Source: Anaerolineales bacterium
Lineage (GTDB): Bacteria > Chloroflexota > Anaerolineae > Anaerolineales > UBA11579
Length of the DNA: 64,000 bases
NCBI GenBank assembly: GCA_026129335.1
Contig: JAHCIH010000009.1
Span: 1 to 64,000 of the forward strand
Direction of reading: 5' to 3'
Shown: piece after piece, positions 46,725 through 55,666 of the stretch
Layout of the letters: each line of letters starts with the position of its first letter
How positions within the stretch are numbered: position 1 is the stretch's first letter
Translations under genes and position numbers: made by a program
Notes under the pieces: generated by a model
Seen by the model: only the letters and a program-made list of their open reading frames with translations
Told to the model about the DNA's origin: nothing
Databases searched by the model: none

Positions 46725-48968
46725 CTATTCCCCCGGAATCCCTAATTCATCTCGAGGAAATAAATCAGTATTGATCCGGAGGATATCCATGTTTGGTCGA
46801 TGTGGTACAGGTTCTAATTGATCGAGCAAATTTTCTAGTCGCACCAGCAAGCTTTCTTCATCGAAATACCCATTCAAATATAGGCCACTTTTAAGGCGCT
46901 CCATGATTACGGCGCGGTTAATCTCGATTGGCGTCATACTCCCAATCAGCACTATACGCGGGATTTCCACTATATATGGAAAAACTTTACGGAAAGTATT
47001 GCGGACTCTCGGCGTGGCTGACCACTGCACCATATAGCCGCCCTCTTTTAACCTGCTTCTAGCCAGTTCGAAAAATTCGATTGAATAAAGAAATCCACTC
47101 CCGGATTTGTATGGACGTATTGCATCCGCTTCAATAATGTCAAAATTCTGGTCGATATGGGTGAGAATCTTGCGACCATCACCCATCAGTATTGAATATC
47201 TCGGATCGTTAAAAAGAGTGTTAACCCCATGTTGGGGATTGCCCTGGGCGACAGATTCTAGCAAGGGTTTTTGCGAACTAACAATCTCAACGGCCAGAAT
47301 GCTTTGTGTAGCTGGGTTGAATCCTGCAGCTACAGGTGTGTTGCCTGAGCCAATTCCAAGCACAAAAACATTCTCAGGGTTCGGGTGGATTGACGTGGCT
47401 AGAAACCCGAGAGTCGTGTGGATAGAATCTACACCGTAACGGAAATAACCCTCCGTCTCGGCATTGACAGCTAGCGTGAGTTGCTCACCAACCAACAGGG
47501 CACTAACTCCGCTTGAGTCCTCGGCCAGCTCAAGGAACTCGTACTCTGGCATTTTGTAGTCGTGTAGTTCTTTCCAGAAGCCTGAATTGCTTGGCATGAT
47601 TATTAAACACAATGCTAATGCCCCTGCGAGCAGATGATCTTGATGAATGCCACGCCGAACTTTTTGGCGTAGACTGAAGAGGACAAAGACGACGCCAGCG
47701 ATAAGAGCTACTCTAAGTGCTCCGATTGTCCCTACGTAGTGAAAGAGCACTAGACCGGTAAGTACACTGCCTAAAACATTCCCAATGGTTCCTGCGAACT
47801 GAAGAAAACCAATACGCGTGCCAATCAAGTTGAGATTGGTTTGGATCCCTCGCTGTAGTATCGTGAATGAATAACCGATGAATATATTAGGGGGTAAGAG
47901 AAGAAGACTCGGGATGACAATGAAATCCAGTACCCATTTGTTAGAGCTGTTTTGGAAAGCCTCACTCATGATAAGCGAATTATAAGATCCGCCCAAGTGA
48001 CTGAAAAATATGAGTGAAATAACTGTATATAGAATTGCGTAAATGAGTAATCGGCTGTAGAGGAGATGGGGCGATAGCGATGATGATCGTTTTGTAGCCA
48101 GTAGACTTCCTATGCTATAACCAGCTAGGACGAATGCTAGTAAATGTCCAAATGAATAGGCACTTGTGTATAACACTACGCTTAAAACCCGAAACCACAC
48201 CAGTTCCATAGAAATGGCAATATAGCCTGCGAGAATAACTAGACCTGCCCATGTAAGCAAGCTTTTGCTGGGTTCTTCTTCCCTCGGTGCTAACTTCTGG
48301 GATTCCACATTAGATTTATTTTGAAGCGTCAACGGTATTACCTGCGCCAAGGCAAAGGCGAAGCAGCCTACGCTCAAACTTATCAGGCTGGCCGTTAGGA
48401 GTGTGCCTCCATAACCCAGGCGAGGAACAAGCAGCCACCCACCAACTAAGGCGCCTGTGACCGATCCCAAAGTATTGATGCCATAGAGAGTGCCGATTTG
48501 CTTAGATGCTTTTTTGGCCGTCCTCACTATGGCCCTTGAAATTAGTGGAAGCGAAATTCCCATTAGGAGCGTGGGGAATAGCAAGAACAAGAAAATAACA
48601 AAAAAGCCTAAGGCAAAGCTTTCTGCAAGCCAAAACAGTTCTTGTGAAAGCAGTTTATGAAAAAAGCGGTTACTCAAATAGCCATAGAGGCCGATTGCTA
48701 AATTGCTTAAGGCAAAAACTTGCATTGCCCGTTGTGACGTGAGTTTGTCGGAGTAGCGCCCTGCAAGCAGGTTTCCTAACCCCAACCCTGCGAGAAAACC
48801 ACCGATGACCAAAGCTGCTGAACGCACATCGGACCCTGCAAAAAGGTTCAGCATACGTTGCCAGGCAACTTGGTACAACAGCGCGCTGAAGCCAGATGCA
48901 AAGAAAGCGAACGCGCTTAACCAAGATATCTTTGGTAGATTTATGTGGATTTTATTGTTTGTCGGCAT
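46725..48968 (-). CDS. Membrane-fused spermidine synthase-like protein
   Basis: The 747-residue protein has an N-terminal half with many hydrophobic segments like an MFS or fused spermidine-synthase transporter. The C-terminal domain is Rossmann-like with VFVLGIGSGNTPVA and FDIIEADAI, typical of aminopropyltransferase-like SAM folds. Such fusions are common and not shown to make spermidine. GC is clearly lower than in both neighbours, suggesting horizontal gain. It is bounded by a terminator-like hairpin at 49046-49078. Confidence 0.8.
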   Translation of the reverse strand: MPTNNKIHINLPKISWLSAFAFFASGFSALLYQVAWQRMLNLFAGSDVRSAALVIGGFLAGLGLGNLLAGRYSDKLTSQRAMQVFALSNLAIGLYGYLSNRFFHKLLSQELFWLAESFALGFFVIFLFLLFPTLLMGISLPLISRAIVRTAKKASKQIGTLYGINTLGSVTGALVGGWLLVPRLGYGGTLLTASLISLSVGCFAFALAQVIPLTLQNKSNVESQKLAPREEEPSKSLLTWAGLVILAGYIAISMELVWFRVLSVVLYTSAYSFGHLLAFVLAGYSIGSLLATKRSSSLSPHLLYSRLLIYAILYTVISLIFFSHLGGSYNSLIMSEAFQNSSNKWVLDFIVIPSLLLLPPNIFIGYSFTILQRGIQTNLNLIGTRIGFLQFAGTIGNVLGSVLTGLVLFHYVGTIGALRVALIAGVVFVLFSLRQKVRRGIHQDHLLAGALALCLIIMPSNSGFWKELHDYKMPEYEFLELAEDSSGVSALLVGEQLTLAVNAETEGYFRYGVDSIHTTLGFLATSIHPNPENVFVLGIGSGNTPVAAGFNPATQSILAVEIVSSQKPLLESVAQGNPQHGVNTLFNDPRYSILMGDGRKILTHIDQNFDIIEADAIRPYKSGSGFLYSIEFFELARSRLKEGGYMVQWSATPRVRNTFRKVFPYIVEIPRIVLIGSMTPIEINRAVIMERLKSGLYLNGYFDEESLLVRLENLLDQLEPVPHRPNMDILRINTDLFPRDELGIPGE

Positions 48969-49045
48969 TTATGCCCAAGAGATACCGTGATTGTAAGATG
49001 TGGAAATCTACCTGTCAAGTTTGCTATTTGGATAGAATGCACCAG

Positions 49046-49078
49046 AAAAGAGAGCCCCGCATTACGAGGCTCTCTTTT
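49046..49078. terminator. Hairpin downstream of the EEP gene
   Basis: AAAAGAGAGCC pairs with GGCTCTCTTTT. It lies between the start of the spermidine synthase-like gene and the 3' end of the endonuclease-like gene, and has T-runs on both sides. Confidence 0.75.
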
Positions 49079-49081
49079 AGT

Positions 49082-51007
49082 CTACGGCAGGTCCACCGTC
49101 ACGACCAGCGGCAGGTGGTCGGACGCGGTGGTTTGCGGAATGGAGAAATCGCGGATCCCCAGATCGGGCGTGGTGAAGATGTAGTCGATCTGGTGGGTGA
49201 GGTCCGCGGCGTAGTAGGTGTAGGTGGGCTGCTGGCCCAGGGCACGGGAGACGTCGACGAAGCCAGCCTCGAGCATCAGCTGGATGGCGGCGGATTCCGG
49301 CCGGGCGTTGAAATCGCCAACCACCACGGTGGCCGGGCGGCCGCTCCACTGGTCCAGGATGGCGGAAGACTGGGTCATGCGGATGTCGTCCTGTCCGTCC
49401 CGTTCGCTGAAGTGCGTGTTGATCACGGTGAGCAGCTCGCCGTCCACATCTATCTCTATCACGGTGAAGCCGCGTAGCAGCAGCACATCATCCGGGGGCA
49501 GGTCGAAGCGCTCCACGCTGAGGATGGGGTAACGGCTGTACACCGCCATGCCCCATTGGCTGTCGGCGGTGGCGTCCCACACGTAGGGCATGTTCAGACG
49601 CATGGAGAACCATTCCAGCATGTCCATACCGCCCCAAATCAGCCAGCCGCGCGAAATCTCCTGCAGGGCGACAATGTCGGCCCCGCTGTCGTCGACGACC
49701 TGCGCCAGCGCTTCGGGGTCCATGCGGCCGTCGGTGTTCACCGCATCGTGCACGTTGTAGTTGATGATGCGCACGCCGCTGCCCTCGCTGGTCGGGCTGT
49801 CGGTCAGCTTCCAGCCGGGCAGCATGATCAGGGGGATCAGCAGCAGCAACGCCGCGCTGTAGGCCGGGGTGCGCCAAGAGCCGATTGCCAGCTTGGCCGC
49901 GCCGCGTGCCGCCAGGGCGGCCGCGGTCAGCAGGGCAGCCAGCGCCATGGCTGCCAAAGGCAGCACCGGCGGGCGGAAACCGAAGTCGATGTCGTACGAG
50001 GCGTAGTACAGGAAGAGCAGCAGCACCAGAACGATTTGGCCGAGGCCGCCCAGCAGCGTGGTCTTGAGCAGGCCAGGCTCGCCCTTGACACGCGTAGCCG
50101 CCAGCAAGAGCAGCATGCCCAGCACCAGGCTGAACAGCTGGCCGAGCAGCAGCAGGATGCCCCCATAGGATGTCTCCGGCGAGGCCAAGGCCAGGGCCAC
50201 AAGCGCCAAAGCGCCGGCCAGCAGGGCGTACAGTGAGTTGCGCTGCGCAGAGGCAATTTGGGCGGCAGCGTATAGCCCCACGGCATTGGCCAGCACCAGG
50301 AAGAGACCGGCTACCGGAGTGTGCCAGCCTGTCGTAGAGGAGAGGAGCGGGGCGCTCTGGAAGACGAGCATCTGCAGGAACAACCACGGGCCCAGCGCCA
50401 GCGTCGCCAGGTTGGCCTGCCAGCTGCCGTCGTGGGCCGCGGGCGCATTGGCGGTCCGCTGGTTCAGCGCCCACAGCTGCACGGCGACCAATGCCAGCAC
50501 CACCACAACGGGCAACAGCCCGGTCTGCCAGGAGAGGTCCAGGGTGCGCACGCCGGTGAAGATGGCTGTGTCCAGGGCCAGGCCGAACAAAAAGGCCAGC
50601 CCGAAATGCACCGGCAGGTCGCCGCCCCGGGCGCGCACCACCCCGATGGCCAAGGGGATGAAGATGAGGAAGAGCGCCACCGCGGCCGCGGAGAGGTACA
50701 GGTCCAGCAGGGCGGTTTGGGCGAACTGCTCGGCGACGCGCAGCACGGCCAGGCCGCCGGCGCTGAGCCACAGCGCGTTGCGCGTGCCCAGCAGGCGGTT
50801 GAGCGGCCCGGCCAGCAGGCTGAGCGCGAAGATGCCGATGGCCACCGGTGCCAGGCTGAGCGAGGACATGCCCTGCGAGTCGCGCAGGTAGCCCACAAAG
50901 CCCACGAAGAGCACACGCAGTTCTTGCAGGCCGAAGACCACGGTCAGCGCAGTGGCCAGCCAGGCAGCGGCGTTGGCCCGCCAATCCTTGATGATGGTAG
51001 CGAACAT
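49082..51007 (-). CDS. Membrane-anchored endonuclease/exonuclease/phosphatase protein
   Basis: The 641-residue product has about 10-12 hydrophobic segments in the first 400 residues and then an EEP-fold domain. This domain shows INYNVHDA, the metal Glu in ALQEIS, THFS, VVGDFNARPES and the final SDHLPL His motif, so the active site looks complete. It could hydrolyse a phosphodiester or phosphomonoester, such as a phospholipid, on the extracytoplasmic side. It lies 18 nt downstream of plsY on the same strand, which is compatible with a lipid-related role. Confidence 0.85.
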   Translation of the reverse strand: MFATIIKDWRANAAAWLATALTVVFGLQELRVLFVGFVGYLRDSQGMSSLSLAPVAIGIFALSLLAGPLNRLLGTRNALWLSAGGLAVLRVAEQFAQTALLDLYLSAAAVALFLIFIPLAIGVVRARGGDLPVHFGLAFLFGLALDTAIFTGVRTLDLSWQTGLLPVVVVLALVAVQLWALNQRTANAPAAHDGSWQANLATLALGPWLFLQMLVFQSAPLLSSTTGWHTPVAGLFLVLANAVGLYAAAQIASAQRNSLYALLAGALALVALALASPETSYGGILLLLGQLFSLVLGMLLLLAATRVKGEPGLLKTTLLGGLGQIVLVLLLFLYYASYDIDFGFRPPVLPLAAMALAALLTAAALAARGAAKLAIGSWRTPAYSAALLLLIPLIMLPGWKLTDSPTSEGSGVRIINYNVHDAVNTDGRMDPEALAQVVDDSGADIVALQEISRGWLIWGGMDMLEWFSMRLNMPYVWDATADSQWGMAVYSRYPILSVERFDLPPDDVLLLRGFTVIEIDVDGELLTVINTHFSERDGQDDIRMTQSSAILDQWSGRPATVVVGDFNARPESAAIQLMLEAGFVDVSRALGQQPTYTYYAADLTHQIDYIFTTPDLGIRDFSIPQTTASDHLPLVVTVDLP

Positions 51008-51025
51008 AGAGGTTTGCCTTTCCAG

Positions 51026-51679
51026 TTAGGAAGATTTGTCTTGCTTGCGTTGGGCCGCTTCGCGGCGATAGATACCGTCGGGTTCGCGCAGGTATTCGGC
51101 CAGCGCGCCGGAGGTGGTCAGGGTTTTGATGATGTCTGGCGTGCTGGCCAGCAGAATGACCGCCCAGGTGCCGCAGATGAAGTAGAAGATTTCCGGCGGG
51201 CGACCCATCAGGTAGGCCACCACCAGCATACTGGCGAAGCCCGCCGTGCTGGTGTACAGGATATTGCGGGTCGGCTTCAGGATGGCGATGCCGATCACGA
51301 AGCTCCAGAAGCCTTCGGGGAAGGCTATGTAGCTGATCGCGCCCATGGCGGCCAGCAGCCCCTTGCCGCCGTGGAAGCGCAGCCAGACGGGCCAGTTGTG
51401 CCCCGCCACTACAGCCAGGCCGTTGAGCAGGCGCTCCGGATGGTCCACACCGAGCATGTCGGCCAGCCACATCGCCGCGGCGCCCTTGGCTACGTCCAGC
51501 GCGCCGCCCAGCACGCCCCAGGCCAGCCCCAGTTGGCGGGAGAGGTTGCGCCCGCCCACGTTGCGGCTGCCCACCTGGCGCAGGTCAATACCCTTGAGCC
51601 ATTTGGCCAGGATTTGGGTGAAGGGGATGGAACCGATGAGATAACTGGAAAACAGAGACAGAACGAGCTTGGCTTCCAT
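51026..51679 (-). CDS. plsY: Acyl-phosphate:glycerol-3-phosphate acyltransferase
   Basis: PlsY transfers an acyl group from acyl phosphate to glycerol 3-phosphate at the start of phospholipid synthesis. The integral membrane protein has SYLIGSIPF, the conserved VGSRNVGGRN loop and GHNWPVWLRFHGGKG, the three family motifs. The C-terminus carries a soluble tail. The start at 51679 lies 7 nt after GATACT, suggesting a leaderless message; a longer TTG frame exists upstream. Confidence 0.9.
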   Translation of the reverse strand: MEAKLVLSLFSSYLIGSIPFTQILAKWLKGIDLRQVGSRNVGGRNLSRQLGLAWGVLGGALDVAKGAAAMWLADMLGVDHPERLLNGLAVVAGHNWPVWLRFHGGKGLLAAMGAISYIAFPEGFWSFVIGIAILKPTRNILYTSTAGFASMLVVAYLMGRPPEIFYFICGTWAVILLASTPDIIKTLTTSGALAEYLREPDGIYRREAAQRKQDKSS

Positions 51680-51712
51680 AATCCCTAGTATCGGCGAAAA
51701 GGGCAATATACG

Positions 51713-52354
51713 CTAGTTTTTGCGCATGGCTTGAAGCAGGCTGAAGGCTCCAGCGAGGATCAGCAACGCCGGCCAAACGTAGTTCCACGGCAGCGCGGCG
51801 TCAAAAGCCACGAACAGCCCGAAGAGCAGCAGCGCAATGGCGGGGAAGACCGCCCAGCCCAACCCCTCGCCGGCACTGCGCAGCCGGCTGATCAGCAGGA
51901 AAGTGAGGCCGATGCCGATGAAGAGCAGCCCGCCGGTGTCGAAAGGCAGGTCCAGGCGCAGGTCGTTGAGCAGCGAAATGCTCGCCAGGCTGAACATCAC
52001 CCCGGCGGGGATCAGCGCCCACCAGTTGTTCGGCTCGCGGCGGTAGACGAGCACGAAGGCTGCGCCGATGGCGCCGAGGAAGATGGCGCCGCCCAGGGCT
52101 TCGCCGATCGGCGCGATGAACAGGTCGAGCAGGTTGGAGGCGGCCAGCCCGCCCAGGATCAGGGCGATGAAGCCGAACCAGGGGTTGTTCTCGCTGCGTG
52201 AGCGGTCGAAGAAATACAACGCTCCCAACGCCCAAATACCGGCGAACAGCGCGTCGCCCCATTGGCCGCCCAGATAGCCCAACTGCTGCAGGGCCATCAG
52301 CAAGCCCCCGGCGATGAGCAGCACTCCGAAGATGGTACGGTAATCCCTTTGCAT
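51713..52354 (-). CDS. Multi-pass membrane protein in envelope-stress-like operon
   Basis: The 213-residue protein has about seven or eight hydrophobic segments and the short signature FGVLLIAGGLLMALQQLGYL near its start, similar to the LiaF/DUF5668-type transmembrane region. AGGAGA precedes the ATG and its start is 7 nt after the upstream stop, so the two are co-transcribed. Likely a membrane partner of that gene; exact role unknown. Confidence 0.78.
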   Translation of the reverse strand: MQRDYRTIFGVLLIAGGLLMALQQLGYLGGQWGDALFAGIWALGALYFFDRSRSENNPWFGFIALILGGLAASNLLDLFIAPIGEALGGAIFLGAIGAAFVLVYRREPNNWWALIPAGVMFSLASISLLNDLRLDLPFDTGGLLFIGIGLTFLLISRLRSAGEGLGWAVFPAIALLLFGLFVAFDAALPWNYVWPALLILAGAFSLLQAMRKN

Positions 52355-52361
52355 GGCTCTC

Positions 52362-53153
52362 CTATTCGATAGTGATGGAACTGACCCCGGCCTCGATGCG
52401 CAGATCAAGCTTGTTGGCCGCGCCGGCGAAATCGGGGGACTGGTAGGCGCCACCGCTGCGCGGGAAGCGCTCCTCGGCGACCTTCACCGAGCCCAACCCC
52501 GATTCGACTTCGATGCGGGCTGCAACCCCATCCGGGATGATGATTTGGAACGAGGCTGCCCCGCCGGATATCCTGGCGCGGGTGTGCCCGGCCCGCTCCG
52601 GCATGGTGATGGTGGTTGAGCTGGCCCCGGTTTCGACCTTGAGCTCGGTGACCTTGGTGTTGCGCAGGTCCAGGATGCTTTCACTGGCGCCACTCTCCAC
52701 TTTCAGTGTAGTGGGTACCTTAGGGTTGAGCTGAAGCTGCCAGTCCCGATAGCCCAGGCCCCAGTTCCACGGGAAGAAGGATTCGGGGCTGCCAAAGGCC
52801 GTACTGATTTTGACTTTGAGTACATCGCCTTCGCGGTGCGCTTTGTGGGTCAGGCCCGCACTGCGCCCGCTGATCAGGTCGGCCGCGTTTCCGCCACCTG
52901 CCAGCCTGATCTTGCCCGCGCCGTGCTCCATTTTCAGCGTGCCCGCTTTGGCGCCCTCCAGCGGGATGTTGAACTCGCTGACCTGCTCACTGGGCTGCCA
53001 GCTGCGGCTGAGCAGCACATAGACGCCCAGCAGGATGAAGAAAAGCGGCCAGAGCAGCGGCCACTGCAGCGAAACCAGCCCCATGTTGCTGGCCAGGAAG
53101 GCCGCACCGACCAGGATGAGCGCTGCGCCCCAAAACATGTTGTGTCTGTTCAT
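52362..53153 (-). CDS. LiaF-like membrane protein with putative adhesin domain
   Basis: The 263-residue protein begins with three short hydrophobic segments (GAALILVGAAFLASNMGL, PLLWPLFFILLGVYVLL), like LiaI/LiaF-type proteins. It then has a beta-helix or DUF4097-like repeat domain (LKVESGASES-LDLRNTKV, ELKVETGASSTTI), a layered pattern of adhesin-type domains. Such proteins sense or react to cell-envelope stress. CAAGGAG precedes the start. Confidence 0.8.
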   Translation of the reverse strand: MNRHNMFWGAALILVGAAFLASNMGLVSLQWPLLWPLFFILLGVYVLLSRSWQPSEQVSEFNIPLEGAKAGTLKMEHGAGKIRLAGGGNAADLISGRSAGLTHKAHREGDVLKVKISTAFGSPESFFPWNWGLGYRDWQLQLNPKVPTTLKVESGASESILDLRNTKVTELKVETGASSTTITMPERAGHTRARISGGAASFQIIIPDGVAARIEVESGLGSVKVAEERFPRSGGAYQSPDFAGAANKLDLRIEAGVSSITIE

Positions 53154-53215
53154 CTAGGCTCCTTGTTGGTTGCCACTGACTGATTATATAAGCGATTGCC
53201 GGCGTGGTTTAAGGG

Positions 53216-53947
53216 TCAAATGCCCTTTGGTGCCGGAACCCGCGCCCAGGTGAAATAGGTCGGCACTGGCGGGAATTGGCCTGCGGCCGCGGCGAGCAGC
53301 TCGGCCAGTTCCGGCGCGGGCAGCCGCCCGCCCAGGTCGGCGGCGAGCACTTCGGCTTCCAGTGGGTGCGCCCCGGCCGCCGGGTCGGCGCCCAGCGTGC
53401 CGCTTTCCGCCGGTGGCAGGCCAGCGGTGGAAAAGCTCTCCGCCAGCCGCCCGCCGAAGCTAGGATCAGCGCCCTGAGCCCGGAGCGCCTCCATTTGCAG
53501 GCGGTTCAGTGTCTCCCAGGCGCCTGAGGGCGCGGCCCGCGCCGTATAGTCCGGCTCGGCAAAGGCCAGCACTGCGCCGTCGGCGCGAGTGACCCGGGCG
53601 GCCTCGCGCAGCGCCTGCACGGGGTTCGGCAGCCAGAGCAGCACGTAGTGGAAGAAGCACAGGTCGAAGGCCCCGTCCGCGTAGGGCAATCGTAGCGCAT
53701 CCCCGCAGACCAGGCGCGCATCCGGCGCAGCGGCCTGCGCGCGCAACAGGGCGGGGCGGTCAATATCCAGGCCGTGCACTGTCGCCCGGGTGTCCGGCAG
53801 GCTGCGCAGCACCGCGCCGGGGCCGCAGCCCACCTCCAGGACGCGACCGGCGCGGGCCAGGCCGGCACGGGCGAACAAGTGGCCGCGCAGCGGCGCGGTC
53901 CAGCCGGCTTGCTGCTGGTAGCGGCGTTCGGCGAGGGCAGGGTCCAT
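53216..53947 (-). CDS. Class I SAM-dependent methyltransferase
   Basis: The 243-residue protein has the SAM-binding VLEVGCGPGAVL (motif I), the acidic GLDID, and DLCFFHYVLLWLPNP, typical of UbiE/methyltransferase-11 type enzymes. The substrate is unknown. TATAAT (complement of 53954-53959) lies 6 nt before the ATG with no ribosome binding site, a leaderless arrangement. It is divergent from the radical SAM gene across a palindrome. Confidence 0.88.
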   Translation of the reverse strand: MDPALAERRYQQQAGWTAPLRGHLFARAGLARAGRVLEVGCGPGAVLRSLPDTRATVHGLDIDRPALLRAQAAAPDARLVCGDALRLPYADGAFDLCFFHYVLLWLPNPVQALREAARVTRADGAVLAFAEPDYTARAAPSGAWETLNRLQMEALRAQGADPSFGGRLAESFSTAGLPPAESGTLGADPAAGAHPLEAEVLAADLGGRLPAPELAELLAAAAGQFPPVPTYFTWARVPAPKGI

Positions 53948-53978
53948 GAGGCGATTATAGAAGAATTGGGCAGGCAGT

Positions 53979-54010
53979 AATTGGTAAGTAGCAATTACTA
54001 CTTACCAATT
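53979..54010. repeat. Palindrome between divergent leaderless genes
   Basis: AATTGGTAAGTAG (53979-53991) is the perfect reverse complement of CTACTTACCAATT (53998-54010). It shares the 11-mer TTACCAATTAC (54002-54012) with the repeat at 20732-20806. Confidence 0.7.
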
Positions 54011-54025
54011 ACCAAGCGTTGCATG

Positions 54026-54031
54026 TATACT
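54026..54031 (+). promoter_or_regulatory. -10 box of the radical SAM gene (leaderless)
   Basis: TATACT lies 6 nt before the ATG at 54038. No ribosome binding site is present. Confidence 0.55.
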
Positions 54032-54037
54032 CTTTCC

Positions 54038-55657
54038 ATGGCCGTCGCCCTTCGCCCCAACACCGTGAACGCGCTCTGGCAGGGCATCCGCCAGGACGCC
54101 GGCAGCCTCCTGGCTGCCCTGCAGCCTCCCGAAACCCCCAGTACCGGATTGCATTTCTACGACATTGAGAAGCCCGACGGGCGCACTTTCCGCATCCACC
54201 TGCGCGTGGAGCCCAGCGGGAACGGCGTGCTGTTCATCGACGTCACCGATGTGGTCCACCTCAACCAGACCGCTACGCTGATGGCCAAGATGGCGCTGGA
54301 CGGCGTGACGCGCGCCGCCGCACGGGCGCGGCTGGCGGCCTGGCGCAGCGGCGCAGACCCCGCCCGCTTGAGCAGCGAGCTGGACGAAATGTACGACATG
54401 GTCGACAGCTTCCGCCACCCAGATGGCGACTGCGCCACCTGCCGCCTCTCAGATGCGGTGTCCATGTCGCCGCTGTTCAGCATCGAGATCAACGCGCCCT
54501 ATAAAGTGGACATGGCGTTGACCTATGGCTGCAACAACGAGTGCCCGCATTGCTACAATGAAAACGACCGCCTGCAGATGCCTTCGCTGCCGTTGGACGA
54601 GTGGTACGCCGTGCTGGACCGCCTGGCCGAGTTGGGCGTGCCGCACCTCATCCTCACCGGCGGCGAGGCCACCTTGCACCCCGACCTGCCCCAAATCATC
54701 CGCTATGCGGATAGCCTGGGCATGGTGGTGGGCCTGAACACCAACGGCCGCCACATCGCCCACAAGCCTTATATGGATGAGCTGGCCGAAGCCGGCTTGA
54801 ACCACGTGCAGATCACGCTGGGCTCCAGCCGCGCCGAAGTGCACGACGCCATGATGGGCGCTACCTCCTTCGAGCAGACCCTGCGCGGCATCGAGAACGC
54901 CGTGGCCAGCCGCGTGCACGTGATCACCAACACCACGCTGATGCGCGCCAACATGGGCCACGCCGAAGAGATCATTGAATTTCTCTATTCGCTGGGCATC
55001 CGCACCTTTGCGATGAACGGCATGATCTATTCCGGCGGCGGCTTCGATCATCCTTCGGCGATCTCCGAGGCGGAGACGCCCGCGCTGCTGGTGCGGGTGC
55101 GCGACAAGGCCCAGGAACTGGGCATGCGCTTCCTGTGGTACACGCCCACCGAGTACTGCCGCATGTCCCCGGTAGAGCTGGAGATCGGCGCCAAGCGCTG
55201 CAATGCCGGCGAGTATTCGCTGTGCATTGAGCCCAACGGCGATGTGCTGCCCTGCCAGTCCTACTACGTTTCGGCGGGCAATATTCTGCACGACCCCTGG
55301 GAGCAGATTTGGGACGGCGAACTGTTCCGCTCCTTCCGGCATCGCGAGGAAGACCCTAAAGGCTACGGCCTGCCGGAGAAGTGCTGGACCTGCCCCGACC
55401 TGCCGCTGTGCGGCGGCGGCTGCCGTATCGAGCGCGAGGCCCGCGACGGCGTGCGCGTGGCCGGCGAGGGCGGCGGTGGCTGCTCCGGCTGCAGCGGCAG
55501 CTGCGGCACCGGGGGCGCGGCGCACTCCATCAAGAGCCACGTGCACACGGCCGGCTATATCCCCACCGGCGGATTCATCCCCTCGCCCAGCACCACGCGC
55601 ACCACGGTGCGCTCCAGCGGCAACATGTCACTGATCGGCCTGGAGGAAGTACAGTAG
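54038..55657 (+). CDS. Radical SAM/SPASM protein with PqqD-like N-terminus and Cys-rich tail
   Basis: The 539-residue protein has three visible parts. Residues 35-110 look like a PqqD/RRE domain (RIHLRVEPSGNGVL, VVHLNQTATLMAKM). The radical SAM core has the cluster motif C-x3-C-x2-C in YGCNNECPHCYNEN (near residue 165) and GGEATLHPDL. A SPASM region follows with CNAGEYSLC, LPC and CWTCPDLPLCGGGC. The last 70 residues are Gly/Cys/Ser-rich (GGGGCSGCSGSCG) and then Thr/Pro-rich. Such proteins modify peptides; the substrate is unknown. The ATG at 54038 follows TATACT by 6 nt. Confidence 0.87.
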   Translation: MAVALRPNTVNALWQGIRQDAGSLLAALQPPETPSTGLHFYDIEKPDGRTFRIHLRVEPSGNGVLFIDVTDVVHLNQTATLMAKMALDGVTRAAARARLAAWRSGADPARLSSELDEMYDMVDSFRHPDGDCATCRLSDAVSMSPLFSIEINAPYKVDMALTYGCNNECPHCYNENDRLQMPSLPLDEWYAVLDRLAELGVPHLILTGGEATLHPDLPQIIRYADSLGMVVGLNTNGRHIAHKPYMDELAEAGLNHVQITLGSSRAEVHDAMMGATSFEQTLRGIENAVASRVHVITNTTLMRANMGHAEEIIEFLYSLGIRTFAMNGMIYSGGGFDHPSAISEAETPALLVRVRDKAQELGMRFLWYTPTEYCRMSPVELEIGAKRCNAGEYSLCIEPNGDVLPCQSYYVSAGNILHDPWEQIWDGELFRSFRHREEDPKGYGLPEKCWTCPDLPLCGGGCRIEREARDGVRVAGEGGGGCSGCSGSCGTGGAAHSIKSHVHTAGYIPTGGFIPSPSTTRTTVRSSGNMSLIGLEEVQ

Positions 55658-55666
55658 GGGACGGCT

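Noticed and set aside
53981-54037. Upstream in-frame starts of the radical SAM gene
   Set aside because: They lie within the palindrome and the -10 box; the ATG at 54038 fits the leaderless spacing and the N-terminal domain.
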